A stretch of 64,000 bases of DNA from Lonicera japonica (Eukaryota > Streptophyta > Magnoliopsida > Dipsacales > Caprifoliaceae): contig CM038467.1 in assembly GCA_021464415.1 (NCBI GenBank), positions 13,161,411 to 13,225,410 of the forward strand, read 5' to 3'. This document shows, in pieces, positions 46,183-57,432 of the stretch (its first letter is position 1; each line of letters opens with the position of its first letter). A program made the position numbers and the translations under genes. Below the pieces are notes generated by a model, which saw only the letters and a program-made list of their open reading frames with translations, was not told the DNA's origin and did no database searches.

Positions 46183-49100
46183 TGTAACACCCCGCCTTAA
46201 TCTACAAGATAACACCCGTAATTAAGACCTGGAGTGTCACTAACCCATCTTAGATTGACTAAAATGAGTATGTAAATATAAAAATTCAAACAACACATAT
46301 AACACATGTCAAATCAAACACCAATATACAGGATGATTAATTTTTATATACGTCTAATATTTCTGTCACGTGTCAACCGAGCATAAGGTGTCAAAACAAT
46401 ATTAAGGTTCATATACAAGCTTGTAACCATTATACAAACCAACTAAGTAAAGTTAAGACAATATACAATACTTCGGGCTAGCCGTGGCTTCCCGCGATAA
46501 AATGTACACAATCAAAATGAATATGTCTCAGAGCCTTCTATATCGATCCCGAACCCGCCGCCTTATTAACGACACATGTCCCCTGTGCACCTGTATTAGA
46601 TAGAAAACGGGGTGAGCTCACAACTTAGTAGGGGGAATATAGGGGATAACGTGTTTGAAAAACATAATCATTAATTTGGTAATAGTTTATACTTCAACCA
46701 TCAATCTAAGTAAATATCATGATTTTACACATAAACAATGCAAGCTCATGCATATGCATGTTACCTCCCTTTGTGTCAACCGTTACGTCGAATCACCAGA
46801 ATATGCGGGAGCCGAGATAGCAAATGATATGAGTCTGCTTGTCCAAGACCATAGCCGGTCCTTATTAGGAATTATAACTGTAACAATAATCGTGGACCTG
46901 ACCACCCCGCCAGAAGATCAATCCATGAACATTCATAACATGGGCCTGACTGCCCTCAAGAGATACCGAAGCTGTACAGTATCATAATCATAATGACAAT
47001 GGGTCTAACCGCTCTCAAGAGAAAGAGTATCAAGATCATAACATATATAACCAGAATATGGCTTCTCCGTCTCAGGTGAAAACCAACAAATAATTAACAA
47101 TTAGACCACAGTCCGCAATATCACATAAACTGATCATTTTCATACCGATTTTCTCAACAATTGTCTAGATCTCCGGACTATTCACCGTGGGCTCTAGACA
47201 GCCGATGACTCACTAGTGCCTTGCCGTTGTCTAGATTTCTGAACTATTCACCGCGGGCTCTAGACAGCCGATGACTAAAGGACCCCCCCGGAGGTTTAGG
47301 GCTTTTCAACCCAAGGGCACCAGGCCCTGCCTATTTTTTCCCGTCCCGGCAAGCACTAACCATAATCATTCCCTTCACCGACGAAGGCCAAACAGATACA
47401 GATAATTGTGGGCAACGTCCCCCCCATATAACACAACGGAGAATATATCCACATATGAATAAAGAATTCCCGAAGATAGATAATCACTTGTTTAAGAATG
47501 CCATAAGAGCCTAGATAGCCATCCATATCATGGAGAAGAGATATAATTCTCCCAAGAGACAACTTCCGCACCATATGCCATAAGAATGCTCCGAGCTTGC
47601 CATGAGATCATTCAGATGACATGTTGACACAATAATTATGCATAACGTGCAATTTATGCTCTGATTGTAAACTATAAACAATCTATGCCACTTAAACTTT
47701 ATTCGTCATGTATCCATGTTCCTCAACGCATTCATAGCCCATTTACAAATCCACTTGGATACAACCAAGCATATATATCCAAGGAACATCACATACAAGT
47801 CTATATTACATAGATGTCAAATTCAAGTGGCATATCTTGTCTCAACTAATGCATCATAGATACAATAAAAACTACATATGCCATATAAACTCTAACCAAT
47901 TCACGTCCATGTTCTTTGGTGTATACGAAACCCCTTTACTAATCATTTTCTTGTCAAACCAACACATACACATCCAAAGAACATCCGTATGAATCAATAA
48001 CATGTAATTATCGAGCTTAGATGGCATATCTTGCTTCATATCGTAAAATCATAACTCAATCATGCAAAACTTATGTATATACATGATATGATCAACATAT
48101 TAACATATATGTATAAAATCATTCTTGTATAATCAATAACAAGGAATTATGTGCTTCATATCGAGCATATATGTATAAAATCACTCATCTTTAGATAAAT
48201 AAAATCATATAATCAAGTTTGAAAAACATATAACCCCTACCTCAAGTGTATAGACCAAAAGAAGGAAGAAGGTTGCAAACCGAAGCCCCGTTCGGTGAAA
48301 TCCTCAAGCTCTCGGGTCACCACGCCCTTAGAATAACAAAAACCCCTAATCAATGATGCATAGACCCCAACTCGCATAGCCAAAGCTTATGCTTGAGCTT
48401 TCCTAGAAGAAAACCAAGGTAGAAGATGATGAATAATGAAGAAGAATGATGTTTGATTAATTTGAAGCTTTGATTCTTCGATCGGGGATAAGAAATGCAT
48501 AGAAATCTTTCTCTTTCTCTCTCTAGAGCCCTCTAGAACTCTATAGAGGAGTATGAAAGAATTTGGGTCGAAGTTGGGGTGAAAAATGTGTAAAAATGGC
48601 TTAAAAACGTGCTTAAGTCGGTGGAAATAGTTAACTGACGGACCGGTATGTAAAATACCCAATACCGGTCCGCGGGGGTCAATTTTCCCAAAATTTTGGC
48701 GCCGGGCCGGTATGCCAAAAAGCCATACCGGTCCGCGCTTTAAATTTTGGGCTCTGAACCACTGTTTTTGTTTTAGCCATAACTTTTCGCTCGGAACTCC
48801 GATTGAGGCGTTCTTTATGTCCACGGAAAGGTATTTCAAATCTCTACAAATTTCTAAGAGAAAGTTTTTCCAAATTCTGGATGAATTTTTCCCAGAAATT
48901 CACCGAAGACAGCGCTCTGCCAAAGCGCTACCGAATGACTAGTATTTTGCAATGGGCCTACTTTGCGGCCTGTTTTGACCCACAAGGAGTGTGAATTGGA
49001 CTTCGGATAAAATACAAAAGTTTTAAAATGGTATGAATACTAGACACCAACGCGAACGGAATCTTATTTGGATAAGTAATGAAGAAAATACGATGACTCA

Positions 49101-49258
49101 AAGTTAGCTAGAATTAATGAATCGCATAGGACCAAAACTTCCTATTTACCAACCGAAATTGATTCGGACCACCCGAATCATTAAACGATCACTCACATGA
49201 ATATAAATAAGCTCATATAATTCAATTTTTAAAATAAATTAAAGTTCGGGGTATCACA
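46183..49258 (-). mobile_element. Solo LTR of a gypsy element, 3076 bp
   Basis: Read on the minus strand it begins TGTGATACCCCGAAC and ends GGCGGGGTGTTACA. Flanks are GTTAG (46178-46182) and GTTAA (49259-49263), a target duplication with one mismatch. The size and ends suit the Tekay/Del group of chromoviruses. It contains two long-stem hairpins around CCGGTAT (48640-48671 and 48705-48734), and a direct repeat with GGGCTCTAGACAGCCGATGA near 47190 and 47256. The reading frames within (46655, 47356, 48387) are not genes. No internal region or second LTR is present. Confidence 0.8.
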
Positions 49259-49367
49259 GTTAATGGAGCAGCAAAACAAATCTTCCGTACAGCAAAGGAT
49301 ATGGAGAGAGAGAGAGAGAGAGAGAGAACGACGATAAGATAACGGAAGTTGTATTTTGCAAGAAGCA

Positions 49368-50404
49368 TCACTAAACTAAAATGGCCCTTTTGTATTGGAT
49401 TTAATCTGTTGGAGAAAATATTTCTAACACATAAAATCTGTTACTAATTAGGCGTGGGAAACACTTTAGTAACGGATATATCCGTTACTAAAATTAGTCA
49501 AAATCCGTTACAAAAAATAAATTTGTAATAGAATAAATACATTGCTAATATGTTATTATACTAATTTTAGTAACGGATTTGAACCGTTAAAAATATTGAA
49601 CAACCGTTACAATGGCACAAAAAAATAATTAAAGCTTTAATGATTTGTAACATAATAAAACCGTTGCTAAAAAGAAAACCGTAACATATTTGTAACGGTT
49701 TATAGCCGTTACAAAGTATAAATTAATTAAAATTTTCATTTTCATTTTTTTGCCCAATATCCCTGTATTGAACAATACAAATTTCTATAACCATAAATGT
49801 AACCAATTTTAGCAGCAGAATTTTAGTGTACAATACAAATTCTCATATAATGATCAAATGGCATCATACAAACCAATATTCATCCAAAACAAACGAACCA
49901 ATATTCTTACAAAAATAAGTCCGTTCACAAATATAAGATACTAAAGATGTCCAACCATACATCAAACATGCTAAAACCAAAATGTCTAAGTCAAAATATA
50001 AAATACCATCATGTCCAAAAGAAAATACTCAAAAATACACATAACAAATATAAAAGCAAACTAGATATACTTCAACCAATGTACACCATCCAAGAGTATG
50101 GGTCTCTTTTATTTTCCACAAACTTTTCCCAAATGTGTTTGCAACAAGTTTAGAAAACTAGAGAGCACTTATATTTACAGAAAAGAGATATTCACGAGCA
50201 TGAACCGCCAAAGAATTCTCGAAATGAAATGTGATTACTGGGAAGCCGTTATTAACACTGCATGAGCATGCTAAAACAAAAGGTTAAAAAAAGAAGGATA
50301 AATTGATTAAAGTCAGATAACAATTTACAAACTACAATTGAGATTAAATGTACTTACGGCTTGATGCTATATCAAACAATCTATTAAACATATATTCATT
50401 TGTA
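49368..50404. mobile_element. CACTA-like terminal region with GTAACGG repeats
   Basis: It begins CACTAAACTAAAATGG where unit C stops. From 49455 to 49720 it carries many GTAACGG / CCGTTAC motifs in both orientations, including a perfect 28-bp palindrome at 49465-49492. Subterminal arrays of this kind are typical of plant En/Spm (CACTA) elements. The opposite end (ending TAGTG) and a 3-bp target duplication were not fixed. No transposase is visible. Confidence 0.45.
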
Positions 50405-50408
50405 GGGT

Positions 50409-50562
50409 ATGTTGAAAGAACGTGACTTTGATGGTGATGGGGCACTCAATCAAATTGAGTTTTGTGTTCTTATGTTCAGATTAAAGCCCTGATTTGAAGT
50501 AGCAATCTTAGTTTTTGTTAAAAAAAGCTCTTCATCAAGAAATGAAATACTATTATTCATGA
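50409..50562 (+). pseudogene. EF-hand protein fragment, KIC/PBP1-like
   Basis: The fragment starts MLKERDFDGDGALNQIEF, with a complete EF-hand loop at 50424-50459 (Asp at loop positions 1, 3 and 5, Gly at 6, Glu at 12). It continues CVLMFRL, and after a one-base insertion near 50484 resumes as SPDL in another frame. The rest of a C-terminus follows (LLKKALHQEMKYYYS, stop at 50560), with two in-frame TAG codons. This order matches the C-terminal half of the small plant calcium-binding proteins KIC and PBP1 as I recall them. Upstream, TTTGTAG before GGTATG looks like an intron end, and the N-terminal half is absent. It is a broken copy, possibly captured by the transposon around it. Confidence 0.75.
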
Positions 50563-51130
50563 TTGTAATTTTACTATGTAACCTATTTTTTCTAAATAAG
50601 TCTCTGACATATTAATTGAATAGTTTTTGTTTTTAGATCTTGGCTGATTTGTAGTGCACATACATACATATAAATTATATAATTGTGGTTGTTTGTAGTG
50701 GTCGAAGGTGGGTTGAAAAAAAGTGGCTGGAGTTGGAGGTGATATTGATGAAAGGACAGAATAATAATTGTACCATCGGAGGAATTGGTGGTTGAAAGTG
50801 GTGTTGATGGTCGGAGGAGGTTGGAGGTGTGGTGATGACTGTGTTTTCGTGTTGTTGAAGGAGGTTGGTGGCCGGGACAGATGGAGATCGGTGGCTGGCA
50901 ATGGTGGGTGGGGTTAAATATTAAGAAAGTAAAAATAAAGTGCTTTTAGCGTCAATTTAAAAAATTTAGGGGGTTAACTGTAAAAGATTTGAATAGAATC
51001 ATAGACAGAAGTAGAGCCGGGGGACGAATTGAACCGCTTACGCAACTTTAGGAGAGACATTGGCGATTTTGGAACATCAGGGAATAATTGAATCTAGACC
51101 CAAACTTTAGGGTCTAATTTGCCTTTTCCC
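50563..51130. other. Non-coding remainder of the CACTA-like region
   Basis: GGT-rich, slightly repetitive sequence (GGTGG, GTTGGAGGT) that gives an artefactual minus-strand frame at 50557-50901. Its right end, 51093-51130, holds GACCCAAACTTTAGGGTCTA and then TTTGCCTTTTCCCC, which resembles the end of a Mutator-type element. A matching left end was not found. Confidence 0.4.
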
Positions 51131-53159
51131 CTCAATTTAACATATAATATGTGTGTTTGTATGTAAAGGATTTTTGCTTGCTAAATGCTAGATCTGTTCA
51201 TACTTTTAGAGTTTTTACTGATCTTTCTTTATTGAATATTTGAATCCATTAGCTCTTACTGATCTTACATAGTGAGAAAACACTCTACCAAGAGGCCTAT
51301 ATAAACTCTATCTTACAGTCTTACTATTAGAGCCAAAAAAACCTACTCTTACGTCAACATTATTCACTCTCTGTTTCTTACTCTCACAAAAAAAGGATAA
51401 AAAAGGTATTCTCATGTGTTTCTCTCTCAAGAACGCAAAAGAGGGTTTCTCTACTCTGATTTGTCTCTCAACAACATTTGTGAGTAAAGTGAAATCAATA
51501 ACTTATATTTTGTTTATGTGCTCATTAAATCCGATACTTCACTGCTCATATTTGCATTTTGAGTTTTTTTGCCTGCTAAATGCTAGATCTGTTTGTACTT
51601 TTTGTTGATCTTTGTTTATTGAATCCATTAGCTTTCCACTGATCTTGTATGACGAGAGAACAATGGGGTGAATGGGATGATTTAAGTATCATTGATGTAC
51701 TAAATCGTATTTCTGTTAGGGTTTTCTTCTACCACCACTTGTGCTTGTGTTTAAGCTTCTTGTGCCTACCAAATCCTGATATATTTGTTTAGTTGAATCC
51801 ATTGAAGCACTCACTGATGTTTTCTTTTGAGAAGCATTGAGATTAATGGGTTATTTAAGTAGAATACTAGAATTTATGTACTAACTACTGAATCGTATTT
51901 CACTCTTTGGGCTTTTGGACATTTAAGCATTTGAACATTTAGGCTTTTTATGTTTCTAAAATTAAAGATTTCTGGTTGAAATTTATCAATGGATTCGTTT
52001 TCATCCTGTGATTCACGTGCATACAATTTTTCTCCTGCAGCATGTATTATTGGGTTAGAATTGTGCATGATTTAAAATGTTGATTGAAGTCAGCCATTCT
52101 CTTTTCATTAGGTTTGGGATTGTTTTAACTTTGGATGTTATTATGTTCTCCTTTGTGCATATATATAAAGAGAATTTTCTGCTGGCTCTCTATATTTTAT
52201 ATAAACCAAATTTCTACTGGGTCAGAATTATGCATGTGATTATCAACCCTCATTGTTTGAATTTACACCGCCGACACTGTCGCCACTGCCACTGTCAATT
52301 TCCAAAGCAATTTCTGCTGCTATTATTCTTCCTCTTTGATAAGCACACAGAGCCACAATCTCCATATCACCCAACTCGAATTGCTTCTCAACCCCCAAAA
52401 AACTTCACATATCTTGCATGGCTCATCTTCATCACTACCCTTCTTCCCCATCGGTCTCCAATTCCCTTACTACTGAGACCCATCTGTTCTTCGCGTTCTG
52501 ATTTTATTTTTATTTTTAAAAAATTTAAACTTCGATTCAAGTTTTGCATTGTGATCGTGTGTAAATCTAGAGAGTGAAATTAGGGCTTTCTTTTTGGCTT
52601 TGATACTGGAGGAAAATAGGGTATTTCGATAGAAAGAGAAGACATAAGTAATTTAGTCCACAAGGGAAAAAGAAAAACAGTGGAAGTTAGATGCCTTCTG
52701 AAAATAGGGAGTAAACCTGTTTAGGAGTTTTTCTCAAATGCTTTATTATCTTTTGGTAAAATTTAAACTTTATTAGTTCAACAATCACAAATTTTGTAAT
52801 ATTGGCAATGAATTTTCTCTAAAAGACCCAATGAAATACTAGTTGACGACTACTTGTTCTTTCCTCTGTGTATCAAGATTTTGTATTGCGGCTAGGGTGG
52901 GAAATGGTGTATGGGTCTGAGGAGGGCTACCGATGTTGTGTATCCTATGTTGGAGTGATAAAGAAAATTATTCAATTATTTGTATTATTAAGAATTAAAT
53001 TGGTAGCGACCTTTCCAAGAATCCGAATTATAAGTAGCCTAACATAGTTATGCACTGCCATGATTCATAGATATTTCAATCTAATGCATACATTTAATTC
53101 TCATAACAACGCACGGGAAATTCTAATAACTTGAACAGGATCGTGCAATTATTATTAGA
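51131..53159. repeat. Spacer with a threefold direct repeat
   Basis: A segment containing TGCTAAATGCTAGATCTGTT, then TTTATTGAAT and TCCATTAGCT--ACTGATCTT, occurs near 51178, 51568 and, more diverged, 51768. The rest to 53159 has no recognised gene. CT-rich and GCC-rich patches near 52270-52500 could be old 5' gene sequence, but no open frame continues. Confidence 0.45.
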
Positions 53160-53500
53160 ATGAACCTGGAGGATGCCAAGAGGATGAGGCTTGTACAATC
53201 CATTTACGGTCATATGTATAAAGAAAGTGTTGCCCGAGCAAATTACTTAAGAATGTCTCGCACATTGTTGTTTATGCTTCCATTTTGGAAGCTATTGTCA
53301 CATCCATGGCAATCAGGGAGTTTGCGTGGGGTGAAGGGTGGTCCAAAGTAAAAGAAAAAAAATTTAGAGGCAAGAATGAGATAGCTTGTGTAAAGGTGAA
53401 GAATGCAATTGCTAATCTGGATAACCAGAGAGTTAGGCTCAAAGGACAGATAAATTATAAAGAGAAGGAAAGATCCGCAAAAATTGTAAAAAGTTGGTGA
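53160..53500 (+). pseudogene. Possible gene fragment, unrecognised
   Basis: Two overlapping plus-strand frames, 53160-53351 and 53285-53500. The second (no ATG) has a plausible charged, helical composition: AIREFAWGEGWSKVKEKKF and VKNAIANLDNQRVRLKG. The frames could be one gene with a shift near 53270, but I recognise no family. Its last 50 bases form the start of the left arm of the inverted repeat. Confidence 0.25.
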
Positions 53501-54799
53501 AGGTTCTTTAGAGGGGACGAAAGCAAAGAGTTGGAGGAGAATAGTTTTTTTGTTTTAAATTGAATATACTACCATAAAAAGTTGGTGAAGAAGGCTTTTT
53601 AGAGGGGAAGATTGGAAAAAGTTGGTTTTTATTTTTTTAAAATTGAATCTACTAACTTCTAATGACACTAAAATGATACAAGATATTGATAAATTCAAAA
53701 TTTTACAGTACTTTGGTTTTGGTTTATGTGCTAGATTTGTTTTTTCATTTTGCATTTAATTTAGCCATTTTTATGTGAATGTTGTTACTTGTTCCCTTAA
53801 TTATTTATAGTCTGGTTTGCCTTCTTTCAAGGAAGTATCAAAGTGTATTTGGAAGGCTAGGGAGTTTGAGAAGTTATTTTCTAGTGTTTTCAGAGAGAGG
53901 AGTCGACAAGAACAACTTTTGTAGTTACTAGGCCGTGAGCCTTTTCAAGATCAGTCTTAGTATCGAGTGAGAAGCAAAGAGATATAAATGGAGACTAAGT
54001 TCTAACAAATGACATAGTCATTGTATTATTGTGAAAACATAACGAATTTACAATCTTGGTACATATCTCTTATAAGAGATGTAATAAATAAGAGTTTAGT
54101 GCTGAGCACTTGAAGGATTACTCACTGTTGTAAATTTGTTATGTCTTCAGAATCATACAATAACTATGTCATTTGTTAGAACTTAGTCCCCATTTATGTC
54201 TCTTTACTAATCAAATTCTCACTCGATACTAAGACTGACCTTGAAAAGGCTCATGGCCTAGTAACGACAAAAGTTTTTCTTGTCGACTTCTCTCTCTGAA
54301 AACATTAGAAAATAATTTCTTCATATTATAGCAGAATCCAAAAATTTCTCAATGAAAAACAATCAAAACTCCATTAGTCTATATTCTCTCCCTATCCTTC
54401 TAAATGCACTTTGATACCTCCTTGGGAGAAGGTAAACAAGACTATAAATAATTAAGGGAACAAAGAACAACATTCGTATAGAAATGGCTAAATTAAATGA
54501 AAAAACAAATCTGGCATATAACTAAAACCAAAGTACAGTAAAATTTTGAATTTATTAATATCTTGTATCATTTTAGTGTCATTAAAAGTTAGTAGATTCA
54601 ATTTAAAACAAAAAAGCTATTCTCCTCCAACTTTTTCCAATCTTCCCCTCTAAAAAACCTTTTCCACCAACTTTTTGCTGTAGTAGATTTAATTTAAAAC
54701 AAAAAAAACTATTCTCCTCCAACTCTTTCCTTTCTTCCCCTCTAAAAGAACCTTCTTTAACTTTTTGCAGCTTCTTCCTTCCTTTTATAATTTATCTGT
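53446..54799. repeat. Long inverted repeat, arms about 0.6 kb
   Basis: The left arm 53446-54053 pairs with the right arm 54128-54799 across a 74-base spacer. Matching landmarks: ACAGATAAATTATAA (left) and TTATAATTTATCTGT (right); CTAATGACACTAAAATGATA and its inverse near 54565; the AGTCGACAAGAA region and its inverse near 54275; ACATAGTCATTGTAT and its inverse near 54150. Identity is about 85 percent by eye with small indels. Direct sub-repeats (AAAGTTGGTGAAG, TCTCCTCCAACT) occur in both arms. The right arm ends exactly at the Copia-3 LTR. Confidence 0.85.
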
Positions 54800-55123
54800 G
54801 TTGGAAAAAATAATACAAGTATACCTTACCTGTATACGCAGCGGATTGATTTGGATCTTGTGCGATTGGCCTTACGATACTCGCGTTGTGTAGCGTTACA
54901 TGAACGATTACCACTATGCCCACAGCTTCAAGTACTCTCTACAAGGAACCATAGAATGTGCTTGAGAAGAGATGACGGCCGCCTCTAATTTTGTTGTGTC
55001 TTGTATATTATTATTTAGGTCTAAAGACTTAAATATATATCATTAGGCTTAAAGGGCTTTGAAACCCTAAGGCCCACTATGGGTGTCCCTGTTGGGCTAA
55101 ACCAACAGGCCCAAAAGCCAACA
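54799..55123 (-). repeat. Copia-3 3' LTR, 325 bp
   Basis: In plus orientation it runs from TGTTGGAAAA to AAGCCAACA, so its ends are inverted TGTTGG/CCAACA. The minus-strand polypurine tract GTGGGAGA adjoins its inner end. Confidence 0.75.
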
Positions 55124-56219
55124 TCTCCCACTCGCACATAGTGGGCAAATAATCGTATTCTCCCTTGCACTATTCTAGATTCCCGGTTCATACTTAGTAA
55201 ATGAGATGTACGACCGCGAGCCACCTGAAAAGAAAATTTTGGTGTACTATACCAAATTCCCAAAGAACCAGTATAGAACATCCCATAGCGTCTCGTTCTA
55301 CCCTTGACTTATTTAGCCACATTCAGATTAAGCATCTCCAATCCCTCGAAGTCACATCTCGGATCAATGCTTAAACCTTTTTCGTTTTATTTTCACAGCT
55401 ACGTCGCTACTCTCAGAAAGCGACATAACTTGGTACCAGTGATCATAAAACTTGAACGTGCTACCAAACAGTCATCCTTTCGCCCTCATATCACTTAGAT
55501 TATATTCAATTGTTTTCCCAACGATGTCCCTTTAGGTCGCATCAGTCTTAGCCATAGGATACACACATCAAAGTAGCATACACTGAACTTCCTCTTCATG
55601 ATACAGTCAAAAGTCACATAGGGCAAAAATAGTAGAGGATCATACATATTGTATCAATCCATAAGGACTCACACAATTAAGAAGCATGGATCATTCTTTC
55701 ACTTCCTTATATAGGTCGCCAAGCACATGCAGATCTTACATGTTACGGTGGAGTTCTCTTTCAATAAAGAGCGTATGTCACTATCAAACACCGTACAGAT
55801 CTTAGTTCAGTCGCTGTCAAGCGCCTAACCCGAAAAATCTACTTGCTCGCTCGTCTCAGCGCCTAATTGAAATTTCGCATCCGGCTATTCACAGGTTATA
55901 TATGGATAGTGGGGTATCCATATTCAGTCTTCGAAAGACTTTATCTTGGCCCTTTCCAAGTCGACACTTCAATCAATGTTAGCTTAGCTCGCTATCACAG
56001 CGCCATAAGCTTGACGTGTCTCATCTTTGCTCGCTTTCCAGGCATCAAAGGTGATCACTCGTGTGAGAGAGTCGATTCATACCTATTGACATACTCATAC
56101 CATGATATCCCAACCATGGGTAATGTGTGTGCTAGTAGTTTATATTAAAACAATAACATAAGAGCAATAAATTTTAATTTTTTTTTAATAATAATATCAA
56201 TGACATCAAATATCCTCTG
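55124..56219 (-). other. Copia-3 long 3' non-coding region
   Basis: About 1.1 kb between the RNase H stop and the polypurine tract. It has no conserved reading frame. The words CGCTCGTCTCAGCGCC and CGCTATCACAGCGCC recur in variant form at 55850-56010. This is longer than the 0.4 kb of Copia-1 and Copia-2. Confidence 0.55.
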
Positions 56220-57432
56220 TGGTTAGGAAGCAAACAATTACAACCTACGTAGCCCTAGACTCCTAACATGAGCTTGGTAAACGTCTCTAACTATAGGCTT
56301 AGTCAAGGGGTCCGCAACCATGCGACTAATAGAGATATGCTTAAAGACCACTTCCTTTTGCGCAACCATGTCACGAAGAAAATGGTTGGGTTCCCTTAGA
56401 ACCTATTGACAAGACCAACTGCATAACTAATGTCGGGTCGAGTACACATCATTGCGTACATCAGGCTAGCAATAGCGTTAGCATACAGAACACAAGCCAT
56501 CTTCTCCTTCTCATCAGGAGTCTTAGGACACATATCCAGACTTAAGGTATTACCCTTCTCAACAGGAGTGTCAATGGGTTTACATGCTTGCATCTGAAAT
56601 TGTTCAAGTACATTTCTTATGTAAGTCTCTTGAGACAAACCAAGAAGTTTCCTTGATCGATCTCTTAGGATCTTAACTCCGAGCACATAGCTTGCATCGC
56701 CCATGTCTTTCATTTCAAAATTTAAAGATAACCACGTTTGTGTGTGGCGATAACCATCTACTTGTTGTTTCCAGCTAATAGTATGTCGTTTACATACAAA
56801 GAGAGAATTAAAAAACTATTCCCAGAACGTTTGACGTACACACAGTGGTCTTTCTCGATCATCGTAAACCCATTTAAAGAAATGGCTCGATGAAATCTCA
56901 GGTACCATAGTCTAGATAACTGCTTCAACCCATAAATGGATCGTTTGAGCTTGCAAACTTTGCGCTCTTTCCCGCTAGCTATAAAACCAACAGGTTGATC
57001 CATATAGATTTTCTCATCTAGTTCTCCATTGAGAAATGTAGTTTTAACGTCTATCTGAAAAAGTTCTAAATCCATATGAGCGACAATAGCTAGAATGAGG
57101 CGGATTGAGGCAAACCTCACTACCGGTGAGAAAGTTTTCTCATAGTCAACGCCTTCCTTTTGGGTGTAGCCTTTCGCCACAAGGCGAGCTTTATACCTAT
57201 CAATGGAACCATCTGCCTTGCGTTTAACTTTTAGAACCCATTTGTTTCCAATAGTCTTTTGCCCCGGTGGAAAATCTACCAAGTCCCAAACATTGTTTTT
57301 CCTCATAGACTCCATCTCACATCAATCATTGCAACTTTCCATTCAGTCGAAGTAGGGGATGTGATAGCCTCTTCATAATTTCTAGGCTCATTTACATCTT
57401 GCGGAGTACACATGAAAGTTGCCCCCTCAATC
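56220..57432 (-). pseudogene. Copia-3 RT and truncated RNase H
   Basis: RT N-terminal half at 56758-57315: NKWVLKVKRKADGSIDRYKA, DVKTTFLNGEL, KRSIYGLKQ. The active site reads YVND instead of YVDD. After a break, 56396-56713 holds LGVKILRDRSRKLLGLSQ and TRPDISYAVGLV. About 400 bp of RNase H are then missing, and the frame resumes with [14 protein letters not shown] before the stop near 56245. RT and RNase H are both inactive. Confidence 0.85.

Larger units (their letters stand above)
44196..49367. repeat. Tandem unit C, split by two insertions
   Basis: Unit sequence runs 44196-44783, 45328-46182 and 49264-49367. It is interrupted by a Mutator-type MITE and a 3.08-kb solo LTR. After the LTR it resumes with GGAGCAGCAAAACAAATCTT and ends at TTTTGCAAGAAGCAT, where CACTA-like sequence begins. 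It is therefore truncated relative to A and B. Confidence 0.7.

Noticed and set aside
46655..46987. 110-codon frame as a gene
   Set aside because: It lies wholly within a 3-kb solo LTR with defined ends and target duplication.
48387..48839. 150-codon minus-strand frame as a gene
   Set aside because: Inside the same solo LTR, spanning its promoter-region hairpins; no domain is recognisable.
50557..50901. 114-codon minus-strand Pro/Thr-rich frame
   Set aside because: Product of a GGT-rich low-complexity stretch on the other strand.
52077..52577. 166-codon frame as a host gene
   Set aside because: No domain, no supporting splice pattern or neighbouring exons; hydrophobic and His-rich stretches look like chance translation of T-rich DNA.
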